A stretch of DNA of 64,000 bases from Aphidius gifuensis. Taxonomy: Eukaryota; Arthropoda; Insecta; Hymenoptera; Braconidae. The DNA lies in NCBI RefSeq assembly GCF_014905175.1, contig NC_057792.1:20280963-20344962 (forward strand), given 5' to 3'. Both the position numbers and the translations under genes were made by a program. Positions 11,883 through 25,700 of this stretch are shown piece after piece (the first letter of the stretch is position 1; each line of letters begins with the position of its first letter). The notes beneath the pieces were generated by a model. The model was not told where the DNA came from, did not search any database, and was given only the letters and a program-made list of their open reading frames with translations.

Positions 11883-12527
11883 AAATATTTCATTTGAAAA
11901 AAAAAAATTATCTGGATGTTTGAAAAACAAAAATGTCTTTATATTTACGAGAGATAATTTTTCATAATTTTTTTTTGAATGTTAAATAATAATTAATTTA
12001 AGAAATAAAATATAAATTAAATTTTATAATTTTATTATTTTTTAATGTAAATTTGAAAAAAAAATAATAATTAAGAAAAAAAAAATATATATACGAATAA
12101 ATTTTTACTTTCTTTTGTGAAGAAATATAAAATTTAAATTTATCTGAATAACGAAACAACACTGCACTTTTTTAAATGTCAATTTTCGAACATTTAAAAA
12201 AAAAAAAAAAATGTTGAATCAACTATTTTTAAATGTATAAATAAATAGATTTTTAATATTGAAATTTAGAAAAATGTTTTTTTCTTTTTTAAAATTTAAT
12301 CAAAAGAAAGTATACTATTTAAAGTAAGCATGAATTTAGATAATGATATACATGATACATAATTTTATGATTATTTCAATATGCCTTTAATTTTAAATGA
12401 AATATATTTATTTATAAATTAGATACTTAAAATTTCTATGATTAAATATAATCACCTTGAATAAATCACTTTCGTTGGACATTACAAAATTCACAATAAA
12501 ACTTGTATCAAAAAATACACAAAAAAA

Positions 12528-13575
12528 AATTTCACTTGTATTATTTTCCATACTATCCTTTGCCAAAAAAATAATTCATGCTTGGATGGTAAAATTAGAA
12601 CTTGATTTATTCCGTGAAAGTGTATTTTAATTTTTTTAAAACAATAATAAGTTATAGAAATGGCATATTTTAATAAATAAATAAATTAAATAACGCCTGT
12701 AAATATTTTCCGGCTTTCCTCCATAAATTCTGCACGCTGTATTTTTTCCTTTTGATCAAAATTTTCTCGACTAATTCTCCGAAGAAACATGGGAAAAAAA
12801 ATTCGGAGAAATAAAGACTTATTACGGAGAAATATTTTTATAAAGTTTATTTAAAATATATTTATTTAATAAATATTTAAATTAATTAAAGTAAAACAAA
12901 TTTATTATTATATTTATTTATAATTTTCATTTATAAATAATTTTATTAATTAATTATAAATATTGATGAGTATATTTTACCTTTTTCTTTTTTTTTTTAT
13001 CATGTGTTGATTTAAACTTCACATGAATGGAAAAGTATTTATACTGTAAGTGTATGTTATTTGAAAATCACCTCGATAGATTTAACTTCTCTAAGATCTT
13101 TTATTTTGTTTTTTGAGGTGTATTATTTTTAGTAATATCTAGATAATGAAATAAAGTACTTTTTTACTACTTTATAGTGCATTCTCTACCTTTTTTAGGG
13201 AAAAATTAATTTTAGGGTTCCAAATAAAAATTAAAAATAATTCAACAGTTTTTTTTTGGTATATAAAAATAAAACCACCAATTACCAAAAAAAAAACCCT
13301 TAAATTATTTTCAATTGTTACCTGGTATCTTAAAATTAATAAAATAAACTTTCTTCAAAGGTCAATACAATCTATTACAAGATAAGATTTTTATCACATA
13401 AATATTTTGACTTTTTAAAGTGAAATAATTTCAATCAAATTTCATAACAAACTTTCCCAAACTCTTTAAATATCATCATTTTGAAATTCATTTTAAAAAA
13501 TAATATACTAATAATTGACTTAAAAGAAAATAACATAATTATTTTCTTTTTTTTTAAACTCAATAAAATAGGTCA
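12528..13575 (+). repeat. dispersed repeat, copy C (most complete)
   Basis: Carries the full left arm, a unique core at about 13045-13210 and the full right arm, ending near CTCAATAAAATAGG. It lies in the intergenic region upstream of gasp. I see no clear terminal inverted repeats or target-site duplications, and no open frame. Confidence 0.8.
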
Positions 13576-16500
13576 TTGTAAAATTTTAAAAAGTAAATCA
13601 TCAGTTTAAAATCCGTTGTTAAAAAAATATTAGATCAATGTTAATGTTCAAGATGAAATTTTCCATATTTTTATAATTCACTTTCGCTGTCACGTAACAA
13701 ATTCGATTACGATTTACCAATAAATAATTCAATAAAATCCATCAACAATATTAATTAATTATTTATTTATTTTGACCTAGTTTATACTTGTTTTCATATA
13801 TAATTTTACATCTGATTCCTTGTTCTTCATCTTATTTTTTTTCTATGCTTGAAATTCAATCGTTGATATTTTTTTCATACTCAAGGGTGTTTCAAAGATA
13901 AATACATGTCATGGCCAACCGGATAACTACTCCAGTTATTAATCAGGATTCATTATTTTACATTAACTTTTTTTCTGTACATATTTTTTATCCGCTAACA
14001 ATAATTATTAAGTCAACATTAACTGCACCCAGACTCTTGGATAAACAAAATATAAAATCGACTAAAGAAAGCAGATATAATATACATTCTATCATGCACA
14101 TATATATATTTATACTGTAAAGCTGTAAAGCTGCTAGCTTCTAGTGTGAGTGGTGAAAGTCATCCAAAATGTCATTGGTATTTAACCTTAACGTATGGAA
14201 CAACTCTGTATATATCGCATAAAAAACTCTTGCACAATTTAAATCAAACGACAATATTATTTCTCATACATCGTCAATATATAAATAAGTATTTTTAAAA
14301 TTTCAAAAATTTATTATAACAATGTCGTATATAAAAATTTAATTATTATTTAGCAAGGTTACTTTGCAAATATTATGCCATACTTTGGTATTCCTATATG
14401 ATATTTTCATGATGAGCCAGAGGCATAACTGAAAGTATTTATTAGCTATTTAAATTTTTACTTTTTCCTCTTTCCCTCTCGCTCTCTCGCTCACTCTCTT
14501 ACTTGAGTATTTAAATGTAATTATAAAAAAATATGCGGGGGTGGTTTAAAAGTAAAGAGTATTTTATTTCTATTTCGTAATACAACTAAAATTTTTTTAA
14601 GATAAATTGATTCTTCAGGTATTTTTTTTTTCTAGACAATAGATTTTTAGTTTAAATGTCTAAATAGGTATTTGATAGTTTGTATTGTGATTTTATATCT
14701 TCGCATATTGTGTGCCAGAAATTCAGTCAAGCATCCCACATAGTTACCAACCAACACTTGTTTGTGTATATATACAAAAACATGTTTTTTAAAATATACA
14801 GGATATAGATATTAACGATGAAATATTGATCAGTATGAATCATGCTTAAACTATATTAAATATTAATTAAAAAAAAATTTAAATTCATTTATTAAATCAA
14901 CTTGAAGTTTATTAATTTAGTTTTAATATTTAATTTCGAAGAAGAGTATGGCAATTTTTTTCTATGGTTTTTTAACAAAGCTGTTAACAATTATTTAGCT
15001 TAGCTGCACAGGCATAAGAGATGTTAGGTAACAAACTTGATAGCTCAAAACCTGATTATCAGCTTGTCAAAAAAAATAAAACTATTTACAAAACTAGTAC
15101 AAAAGAAAATAGTCACGGTTTGAATTTACACCAACTACTTTTCTTTCTAATGTTAATTTCTCTGTAGAAAAAATTCAAAATTTTAATTTTATTTATATTT
15201 TCAACTGGCGGAGAAAATTCTCCACAAAAAATCAACATTATTCTCTCAATTGAGACTCAAAAAATTTGCATTGTTTAATTTTTTTGTCATTTGAATGTAC
15301 ACTTTGACGAGCTCCGAAAAAATCGAAAGTATTTTAAAATATTTATTCATCTTGTTTTTTTTAATTATTTAAAGTTTATATATTATTTCACAATTTTATA
15401 CCATATGTCAACAGTTATCATAATAAACCAGTGGTAAATATATTTTTCTTTTTCAATACATCATAAGGCATCTAATAATTACGTAACTGGACTAGTAAAT
15501 TCCGTATTTGTCTGTGAATAGTAACACAAATTATGTCATAAAAAAAATTGATACGTTTAACAACTTTTACTGAGAATACTTCATAATATCATCTTTAAAA
15601 TTACCGTTTAACGTCTAGAATATTCGCTGGTAACAGTAGCACTTGAATAAACAGCTGTGTAATTATTTGACCATAAATCTGTTGATAAATGATTCATCAA
15701 ACAAGCATTACTACACTGAGCTTTATGGATTTAAATTAAAAAAAAAAAACAAATAAAATACTCTTATCCTTTCTGTAAACAATATGGTTTTTAAATTTCT
15801 TTTATTTTTAAATATTTTTTTTTGGTATTTAAACTTGTTCAGTTTGAGATGTAAATATTATTTAAACATGATTTTCATTTGTGTTGGCATGAGTTATTAT
15901 AATTTAAGGTAAACTTGCCATAATTTGATGCAAATTTTACGGAGAATGCTACGTCGCACCCATGAAAATAAAAGATTTATAGGCTAACACATTTTGCAGG
16001 CGTATAAAAAAATAAATAAATAAAAGGAGAAGCTAATAATTGTAATGTTTAAATAATTTTCAAACAAATATTCATGTTTATTAATAATTTTAATAAAAGA
16101 TATCATATTATAATTTTCACCTCATAGTTTTGCATTTAATCAGCAATATTCTTGTTATTGCATATGATAATTTTTTATATTTTTTATTAATTCCGTAGAG
16201 GTCGTTTAGTCACTAAGCTGACTCTCAATTCATATAAGAATGTTTTTTTTTTTCCCTTCTTTTTTATTGTAAGTGTCCAACGCCCAACTTTCGCTTGATT
16301 CTCCGCGGGACTCTCTCGTAATATACACACAAACGAATCGAGCATTTCACTCTTTTTCTTGAACGGATAAAAAATTGACCGTGATATTTGAAATCAACAT
16401 ACATGGTAGTTATAAATCATATCGTATATTTATGTTTATTCTGTGTGATCATATACTATGTAGACTTGCTTTATGATTATGTGAATTTTTTCTATACTAA

Positions 16501-18431
16501 ATTAAAATTAAAAACCATAAAACACTTGCTGAATTGAGGATGAAAATTTAGCTTGAAAAATTTTAGAATTTAATTATGTATTTTTTATGAAAAAAAAAAT
16601 ATGTAATGTTGTAAATATATTTTATGTATTGATTGATTAAAATTCAATTTGAAATTGTTTTCTATGACTTGAAAAATATTTTAGTGATTTTAGTTTATCA
16701 TTAAATTATCTTGAGACATTTAAAAATTATAAAATGAATTTTTAAGTAAGTGAAAATTATAAAAAATATATTAATTAAATAATTAAATTACGAGCTAAAA
16801 GTGAGCTAAATATTGCAACAAGATTTTGATGTTACAAGTTGAAATAAACCGATGAAAATGGCAAGTCAAATGTCGAGTCAAAGACGAGTTTGTACATAAT
16901 AATTTATATTCCAATAGAATATTATTTAATAACCATAAAAAAAAAAATTATTTATTAATAAATTATATCGATATAAAATAAAATACAGAAAAAATATTTA
17001 TTTAGTTAGCAACAAAGTGAAAACGATGTCAGAATAATTTATCTATACAATAATCAGATCGCTCAGTTGTTTTTCTTTTTTGTTTTTATTTTTTAAATTC
17101 TCCACAAAAATATCTATTGGCCTACAAATATTTTTAATGGTAAATATGAAAGGACGCGAGATATATTAAGTAGGAAATGGGCGAGGTTTTCATGTTATTA
17201 CTTTACGAAAGCAGAAAAGTGATATCATTTCATACACGAATTGAATGTGTTTCGTTCGGCTTGGAAGAACTAGCTTTATACGTATTGCTTTCCCAAAAAT
17301 TCAAAAGTAAATAGAAAATTAAATCTACAAACAAAATTAGCTTGTAAAAAATTTATTCATCATATAATTAATTTAACTCTTATGTCGCTTCTAAAACTTT
17401 GATGATTCATACATAAAAAATTTAAGAAATTTAAAAATTAAAATCTTATAAAAATGATAATATTTGCACTTTAAATTATTATTAATTTATAATTGATTCA
17501 ATTAATTTAACATGTTAATTATAATTAAATTTTGATATTTTTTTTAAATTGTAATTTTTTATATTTTATAACAGTGCATAATTAACAATGAGAATAATTA
17601 TATAAAGTAAAGTTACTAATTGCTAATTACTCTTGGTCGATAAAGTTTCATATAAGCAGTCTGGACGGTCAAGTAGTCACTATATAAAATCCACTTTACT
17701 GACTGAGTTAATTTACAGACAATTCAATGCTGAGCTCTTGTGGATTATTTTTTAAATAATTTTATATGATTGTTTATCAGCATTAAGTTGAAAATTTTCC
17801 ATTTTATCAACACCAGCTTGGAGCTGTTTGAAAGTTTCTCTATTAATTTTACAACCCTTTTTTTTCAATTAAAAAATATTATAATAATAAATAAACTAAT
17901 ATTTATTTGAAAAATAATTAAGCCCAGATTATTTGCAACTATTTTACAATTTAAAATAATTACGTTTGTTTGACTTGGTTGGTAATTGACGAAAGAAAAA
18001 AATTTATTATTCACGTACTATGAACATTTAAAAAACTACATGTATTCAAGTTTTTGTGGCGTTCAGGGATAAGCCAACTCTACAGCCTCTACAATTAATT
18101 TATTTAATTAAAAAAATTTTAATAATAATTATTATTGACATGAAAAATAAAACTTGATTATAAAAAAAAATAATAAAAGGCTGTGTTTAGCGTCTTTGAA
18201 TGCAACAAAAATTTGAACAGATTTGATAAATTATATTTTGAAATAACTTGAATTGAATTTTCTTTCTTAATTATCAACAAGCAAAATTAAGAGAGTCAAA
18301 GATATGTCCCACACGTAAATTAAATAAAATTAACTTTAAATTAATAATTAAATTATAAAAAAAAAATCGATTGTAACTATGATAAAAATTAAAGATGGCA
18401 GAGGTGCTGCAAGCAGTCCAAAAATCTAAAA
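13576..18431. other. intergenic, no gene recognised
   Basis: AT-rich spacer between gasp and the collagen-like gene. Two less AT-rich patches (about 16260-16350 and 17140-17290) and a TATA-like site near 17651 stand out. The small open frame at 13911-14120 has no coding character. Confidence 0.5.
17645..17690 (+). promoter_or_regulatory. candidate orphan core promoter
   Basis: TTTCATATAAGCAG at about 17647 and TATATAAA at about 17681 lie in a slightly GC-richer patch. No plus-strand gene follows for 14 kb, so this could drive a non-coding transcript or be chance in AT-rich DNA. Confidence 0.2.
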
Positions 18432-21400
18432 TTAAAAGCTGTAAAAATAAAAATAACAAATGAATTAATATAATATAAATAAATGTTTATAAAAAAATGA
18501 TGAAAGATAAAATTTTTACCACTTGGCAACGTTGAAATGTCGGCAAGAGTCAGATTGTTTGTCGTAAGTTAAACCTGTATCACACTGTACCAGTTGTGGT
18601 TTATTATTTTTACAAACAATAACACTGGTACAAGCATCATCAAGACGATGAATCATTCCATTTTGACAAGGAACTTTTGTTAATTCAACAGGAATAGCAT
18701 GCATTGTTTCCCAGGCATTATTTAAATTAAGTCCATCTGAAGTGTCTTGTTCTTTTGTTGGAGGATCACTTTGAAGTGCTTCCATTTTGGGTTGGCCATC
18801 ATCAATAACTGATGGAGAATTTACTGAACGCTGGTACCAAGAATCAGGGCTGGTTCTAAAACCCCAACCATTTTGAGGATATGCTCCTGGTGGAAAAGTA
18901 ACTGGAGGTGGTTGTGTTGGTTGCTGTGAGCCACCTGGATTTGATCCAGTTGGAGGTTGAGGTGGTTGTTGGGATCCACCTGTACCAGGTGATGGTCCTT
19001 GTGGTGGTTGTTGAGGTCCACCTGGTGGTCCTTGTGGTGGTCGCTGAGGATTTGATCCACCTGATGGACCACCATTTTCAGGTTCTGGTTCAGGAATTGG
19101 AAGTGGCTTTGGAGTTGCAGCTCCCTGACAATCTACGTTGTACGCATAATCACAAACACTCACAGCCTGCAAATAATATTTTGTAATTTAAAATTTTTTA
19201 CATCAATTGGTGATTTATTTTTTTTCATATTATTGGGTGATTAATTTTTTAACTGCAATTTCAACCAGTCGGATTTTTTTCGGAATAGTTTCACAACATC
19301 GTAAAACAACTTCGTGAAATTTTTCTTTGAGTTGCTAACGTAAAATTAAAATACATAAAAATTTTATAGTTCAACTTCTGTAAGATGTTTTTTCAAAAAT
19401 TTAATTTATTAATTTGAAAAAAAAAATTAATGCTTTTTTAAATATAGACGTTTGTCTATTTTTAAAATTATTTACTTTACTATTTTTTTACTCGATCAAG
19501 TTTGACTTAATTTACGATTCAAAAAAAATAAAATAGATGCGTAAATATATACTGTTTTTCTTGAATTTTTTAAAGAGTTTATTTTATTTTTTTTTTTTAA
19601 AAAAGTAACGTTTTAATATCTCCTAATATAAAATTGGAATTCAGCAAGTACTGCCATTCTTGAAAAAGTAACCTCGGGGTATATTCAACGGTTATTTTTT
19701 TTTGTTTCACGTGATTTACGATTTATCCAAGCCCACTATTTGATTCGGAACATGTTTCAATAACGCAATGAGATAATGACCTCGAAAACGCTTTGTATTT
19801 TTTTTGAATTTAAATTAACTGTATGTACATAAATTTTACAAGTTTTATTATGCTCAAAAACAAAAAGAAAGAATTTTTCCAATGCAAAAAAAAATATATA
19901 ATTGTAGATTATAAAATATCTAACAAAAAAATGATTTAAAAAAAAAAAAACAAATTTTCAAACTTGTTATTAAGTAATTCGTACTCTTACCTGCCTTGAT
20001 TTCAAGTATCACTTTCACGTGATTGTCAAGGTCAGTAGAATTTACACGAGTCTTTTGATATCTTAAAATTTTTATTCGGGTGAATGCCCCATTTTTTTTT
20101 TTTTGCAAATAAAATTAATATAAACTTACGTCATTGTAGACTAGTCCTTCGGGGCAGTTGAACTTGATTGGACTACCTGAGAGACAGATATAAAATTCTG
20201 AGCAGTTTGTCTGGCTTCTATAGCGTCCATTTGGATCTGGACATTTTTGAGAACCTGGCGCCATAGGAGGTTCTGAAACACAGTTGGTATATATTAATAC
20301 ACAATCTATTCAATCTGCTAATTTGCATTTGATTCATTCATTAACTTAATTCAACGTGTCGTGAAATTTAAATGCAGCATTAAGCAATACTAATCGTTGG
20401 TATTAATCTTAAAATAGTTACAGACACAAGAGGTGCCTTCTCATTAATTATGTTTATTGCTTATGAACACCAAATGAATACGAAAATATCAATCATAAGC
20501 TCAAGATATAATATAAACATTTATTTGAAATCTGATAAAACCTATATGAATTATTAAGTTGCGGCGAGATTATATCCTACACGATTAAATGCAATTATGT
20601 TTGACTCACTTGGTGTTGGTGCTGGACGACTTCCACAATTAACATTTTGTTCGTAATCACATACGCCAGTTTGATCATTAAATAATAGATTATTTGGGCA
20701 TTGTTGCTCAATGACAGTTTCATCCCAACAGTTGAGGTAACTGGAACAGCTATTAGGACTAGGAAATTGACCACGATCAGCAAGACATCCTGGAGCTGGA
20801 ATCATTGGACCTTGTCCAGGTGATCCTGGGGATCCTGGTTTACCGGGACGTCCTGGTTTACCTGGTCGACCGGGTTTTCCACCGGGTTTACCTGGTTGTC
20901 CTGGTTGACCATTTGGATTACCAGGTTGTCCTGGCTGTCCATTAGGATTTCCGGGTCTTCCAGGCTGGCCATTTGGATTTCCTGGTCTTCCAGGCTGTCC
21001 GTTTGGATTGCCTGGTCTTCCTGGTTGACCATTTGGATTACCAGGTTGGCCTGGCTGTCCTGGCTGTCCTGGGAATCCTGGTTGGCCAGGTTGGCCTGGG
21101 AAACCTGGTTGACCGGGCTGTCCTGGTTGACCTGGTTGGCCTGGAAATCCCGGTTGGCCTGGTTGACCTGGGAATCCTGGTTGACTTGGGAATCCAGGTT
21201 GACCCGGCTGTCCTGGTTGACCTGGTTGGCCTGGGAATCCTGGTTGGCCTGGTTGACCTGGGAATCCTGGTTGACTTGGTTGTCCAGGTTGACCTGGGAA
21301 TCCTGGTTGACTTGGCTGTCCTGGTTGGCCTGGAAATCCAGGCTGTCCTGGAAATCCTGGCTGACTTGGAGATCCTGGTTGACCAGGTTGGCCTGGGAAT

Positions 21401-22272
21401 CCTGTCTGTCCTGGGAATGATGGTTGACTTGGCTGTCCTGGTTGACCAGGAAATCCAGGTTGTCCTGGTTGTCCTGGAAATCCTGGTTGACTTGGAGATC
21501 CTGGTTGGCCTGGGAATCCAGGTTGTCCAGGTTGACCCGGAAATCCAGGTTGTCCGCTTGGGTTACCAGGCTGTCCTGGAAATCCTGTCTGCCCTGGGAA
21601 TGATGGTTGACTTGGCTGTCCTGGTTGACCAGGAAATCCAGGTTGTCCATTAGGATTACCCGGCTGACCTGGTTGTCCATTAGGATTTCCTGGCTGACCT
21701 GGTTGTCCATTTGGATTACCGGGTTGACCTGGTTGTCCACTAGGATTACCAGGTTGGCCTGGTTGTCCAGGCTGATTAGGATTTGGAGGAAACGGACTTG
21801 GCACTTCCGATTCTCCATCACCAGTAGGAAAACCCGGATAAAATTGTCTTCCTAAACTTGATGTAAATATTCCTTTATTCATATCGGCTATTTCCTCTGG
21901 TGTTATAATCACAGACGCACTACTGTTGTCAGTACCAGTTAGCTGATTTTCTATGTCAGTATCAATTTTTTTAACATTAATATTCTCCCAATTTTCTTCT
22001 GTAGTTGAACCTAAATATCACAGTATCAATCGTTAATTTATTTTATTTTATTATTGTCACTCGTATTGCCGAAAATAATTTTCAAAAAATTTCTAAATAT
22101 TATTCACATATTCATCACTATTTAATTATTTTTTAAATTATATAAGTTTACCTTCAAATTGAGCTGGTAGAGGTAATTGTCGACCACCATATCGTATTCT
22201 TCCTCTATTTCTTCCTCTATTTGTAGCTTCCAAGCCCACTGCTAAAGCAACTAGTATTATAAAAATCTTCAT
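18432..22272 (-). CDS. collagen-like, chitin-binding (ChtBD2) secreted protein
   Basis: Five exons (22152-22272, 20610-22010, 20130-20272, 18520-19166, 18432-18438) join with agreeing phases to 772 residues. A signal peptide (MKIFIILVALAVGLEA) is followed by a basic/acidic segment. About 320 residues (about 122-440) are then built from Gly-X-Pro triplets (GQP, GFP, GNP, and GRP/GKP at the end) with Ser and Asn interruptions, which is collagen-like. ChtBD2 domains follow at about 449-499 and 518-568, then a Pro/Gly/Gln-rich linker, then a third ChtBD2 at 722-771. The last coding exon is 7 bases and supplies the sixth cysteine plus Phe. The likely role is an extracellular matrix or cuticle protein that binds chitin through both halves and may trimerise. 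I do not know a named orthologue. The model depends on the small last exon; without it the frame ends in Trp-stop with only five cysteines. Confidence 0.8.
20830..21770 (-). repeat. internal coding repeat (Gly-X-Pro)
   Basis: Nine-base units encoding GQP/GFP/GNP triplets and larger 27-54 base super-repeats recur through exon 2 of the collagen-like gene. The repeats leave long open frames on other frames and on the plus strand; these are by-products of composition. Confidence 0.9.
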
Positions 22273-22675
22273 TCTTAATAATACAATACAGTTACTCAAA
22301 AATTATAAACGTATTTTAAAAAAATCAAAAATATATAATTAACGTGTATTTTAAAAATTGCAAAAAAAAAAAAAAAAACAATTGTCACTGCAAACTCGAG
22401 CTCGACCTTGGCTCGTCTCTTGAAGCTGGATGGACTGGACCAGGCATGTCCGAGGGCTTACATAGGGCAATCCCCACCACTCTAAAATGAAGAAGAATTC
22501 ACAAGATCCCAATTACACGGGCCTGCAGGACCTTGCTCCTCTTGCTTGCGCAGGAAGTGCACTCTAACGTCCGAACAACAACAAATAATTCTTTTTTTTT
22601 TTTCTCTTTTTCTCTCTTTAATATTCTGTATTCCCCTCTTTTTTATTTTTATGGCCTCATCAACCACCACTACAT

Positions 22676-22702
22676 ACCATCACCATCACCATCACCACCA
22701 CT
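22676..22702. repeat. CAY trinucleotide microsatellite
   Basis: A run of CAT/CAC triplets. Confidence 0.8.
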
Positions 22703-25700
22703 TGACCGAAACAAAATATTTTTGTTAAGCATTTTGGCAAAGAGTCCAAGTGTGCGGTACAAAAATTTCCTTGAATAAACTGTTCTTTGATAAAATAAAA
22801 AACAATAAATAGTGAATCATCCATAATTGAATTTAAAAATTCATAATAAATTATTGAAATAAATTTGATAAAAAAAAAAAATTAACGATAATTTAAAATT
22901 AAAAATAAAAAAAATAGAAATAATCATACAAAACTATTAAAAATTTTAAAGATCATAATAATTTTTTTAGTTTTTTATTAATGTAATTAAATTTTTAAAT
23001 GAAGGTAGACTATTGATATAATTGTTGCAAATGAAATGACATTTTAAGTGGTAAATTCCATGGGAACAAGTGCAAGACTATCAACATAATTAAAAAAAAA
23101 AAAAAGGCATTGATGAAAGAGGGAATTAATATATATAAATGCGTATTAACTATAAGCCTGTTTGCAAAAGTATATATGTAAATTCATGTGACGACTTGTT
23201 ATGAATTGAATCAGTCTTTCAAGATTTTGCAAATTAATGTGTATGTGTACATGTATAATCCTGTTACCAAGCACGTCATCAAGAATGCCGTGAGTTTGGT
23301 AACAGGAATCAAATAACAAGACAGTGCAATGGTCCCGAGACTTGAAGCTTCACCCTCAGCCTCACTTATTGATGAAAAAAAACCATCATCATCATCAAAT
23401 AACCATAAAGAACTAGTCTAATCAAAACAACATCAATTCAAATTTTCAAATTAAATTTATACGCTTTATAATAACAACTTTAATCTACTTTTTTTTTTTA
23501 ACATCTTGAAGTAAAATAAATGAAAAATATTATTTTATTTATATGAAGAAAATAAAAAGCTAGATCAACATTTATTTTGCTCCAGGCAATAAAATTTCTT
23601 GCTAAAACATTATTGATAATGAAAAAAAAAATGACATTTTCCATCAGTTGTCGTTATCTTAATTTTCAAGACAACATAATTTGTTTTGGAAAAATAAATG
23701 AGGAAAAAAAAAAAGACAACTGGGTAAATTTAAAAAATAAATAAATTATGAAAATGGATTTATGCAATTTGTTGTTATCAATTCAATTATAGAAGATTAT
23801 TATCGATCCTAGATGTGAATTTATATATCAACACAATTTACTTGATGATGTAAAAATTATTTAATATATCCATTTACATGGGAATTTAAAAATATCAGCT
23901 TACATGCAACCTTGCAAGGTCGATTTATTCATTAAATAAAAATTTTTAATATTTTATTTATTTTTTATGGATCCTTAGAATTAATAGAAATTAAAAAAAA
24001 AAATAATGGGGCGAGGCTTTTATAGATGGTGATTTTGAATTTATGTTATTTTTATTTTAAGTCGTTTTTAATTATTGGGTGTTTATAAATGGACATGTAA
24101 TATTTTTTATCTATTTTATTAAATTTGTGTAAATATATAAATTTAACGTGATGACAAGAGATATAATGATTAAAAAAAATAAAATTTATTCAAATGAAAA
24201 ATGACTTGAGTTTTATAAATTTACCCACTCATTTTTTTTAATAATGAAAATAATTTGACAAATTTTTATTTAATCATGAAAGTAATAAGATGCAAAATTA
24301 ATAATTAATTTTTAAATTTAAATTTTTTTTAATATTTAAAAATTAATAGTACGAAAAAAAAAAAAGAATTAATTTTTGAATTTTTTTGTAATTTTTAAAC
24401 ATTAATAATTAATTAAAAATTGACAAAATAAATTGATTATTAATTTTTTTTTTTTTTTTTATTATTAACAAGAATAAATAATAAAATAAATAAAAAAAAA
24501 CAAAATTAGTATTTAATTTTCAAAAAACATTAGAAAATTAAAAATAAGAAAAAAATAAAAAAAAATTTACTTGAATTTTTTGAATTAAAATAAAAAAAAC
24601 AATAAATAAAAAAATTGATAATATAAATTAATAATTAATTTTTATTTTATTATTAACAATCACAAATAAAATTCTAAAAAAAATCAATTATTTTCTAACA
24701 TAAAAATATATTGCTAAATTTATAAAAAAATTATTTCTCTACTCAATCGACGATGGATTATATTTTTATAAATTTTTTACACCACGTAATTATACTTCCT
24801 CAACACGTACGATTCAAATGTACCATCGTAAATCATTTTTAGTCTGTCGTACATACATGTCGTATATCCCTAACACATGTTTTGTTATCTATTTTTATTT
24901 TTTTATCTGAATGACCGCAAACCTGTCCGCCTTAATGACATTTTTACAGATATAACTGTTATAAAATTAACGGGAGTAAAATTTTGATGAAATATGATAA
25001 AACATAAAAAAATATTGTTAAACAAATTATAACGTTTTTATTCATTAAAAGCTATGTGACTATATTATAAAGAAAAAAAAAATATAGCAGAATTAAATTG
25101 ACCTTGGTATATGAACTTTGAAGATGTACTTTTTAAAGTGGTTAATTTTTTTTCATTCTTTTTTGGATGAACCTTAAGTTAAGAATAATTCCGGTTTGCG
25201 ACAACAGACTGCAACAGACCAAGTGGTACCAAGATATAGCAAGATGATATCATTTAATGAATACCAAATGCACATATTGAATTTTCATTGGAAGATTCGA
25301 ATATTTAAAAAAAAAAAAAATACGTAGGTGGTGCAGCCAACTCCAAATGCATTATCTACCAATACATCTATATGTATATGTAAATTTAATTATTTATTTA
25401 TGTGTGTATGATATTTCGAGTGGTCTCACAGGTATTTAGTTTTTTTTTTTTCAATGCAGTTTATTATCTTGCTCGCCATTTTAGCAATGAGGAAGGAAGA
25501 CCCAAAAATAAAACTATAAAATGCAAATACGTATCACAATTCTTTTTTAGTTGTTTTTTTTTTTTTACAAAAAAAAACCCGTTTCAATCGTTATTTGATT
25601 CCGTTATTATGTTATTGTCTGACCTACTCAGAAAAATCCCATGTTATAATTTAACTTGAAAATTATCTTTGATATGAAAATAAAATTATATATAAATATT

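Larger units (their letters stand above)
9851..12527. other. upstream region of gasp, no gene
   Basis: AT-rich intergenic DNA. It contains a short (ATAGATCT)-type tandem array and an imperfect tandem duplication, both listed separately. I see no coding sequence. Confidence 0.5.

Noticed and set aside
13911..14120. 69-codon open frame
   Set aside because: No family resemblance and no flanking splice or promoter signals.
18908..19186. Val/Leu-rich plus-strand frame
   Set aside because: Antisense of the Pro/Gly/Gln-rich linker in the collagen-like gene.
20802..21855. Long open frames on other frames and the plus strand across the Gly-X-Pro repeat
   Set aside because: They are by-products of the repetitive coding sequence; only the minus frame with Gly-X-Pro links to a signal peptide and ChtBD2 domains.
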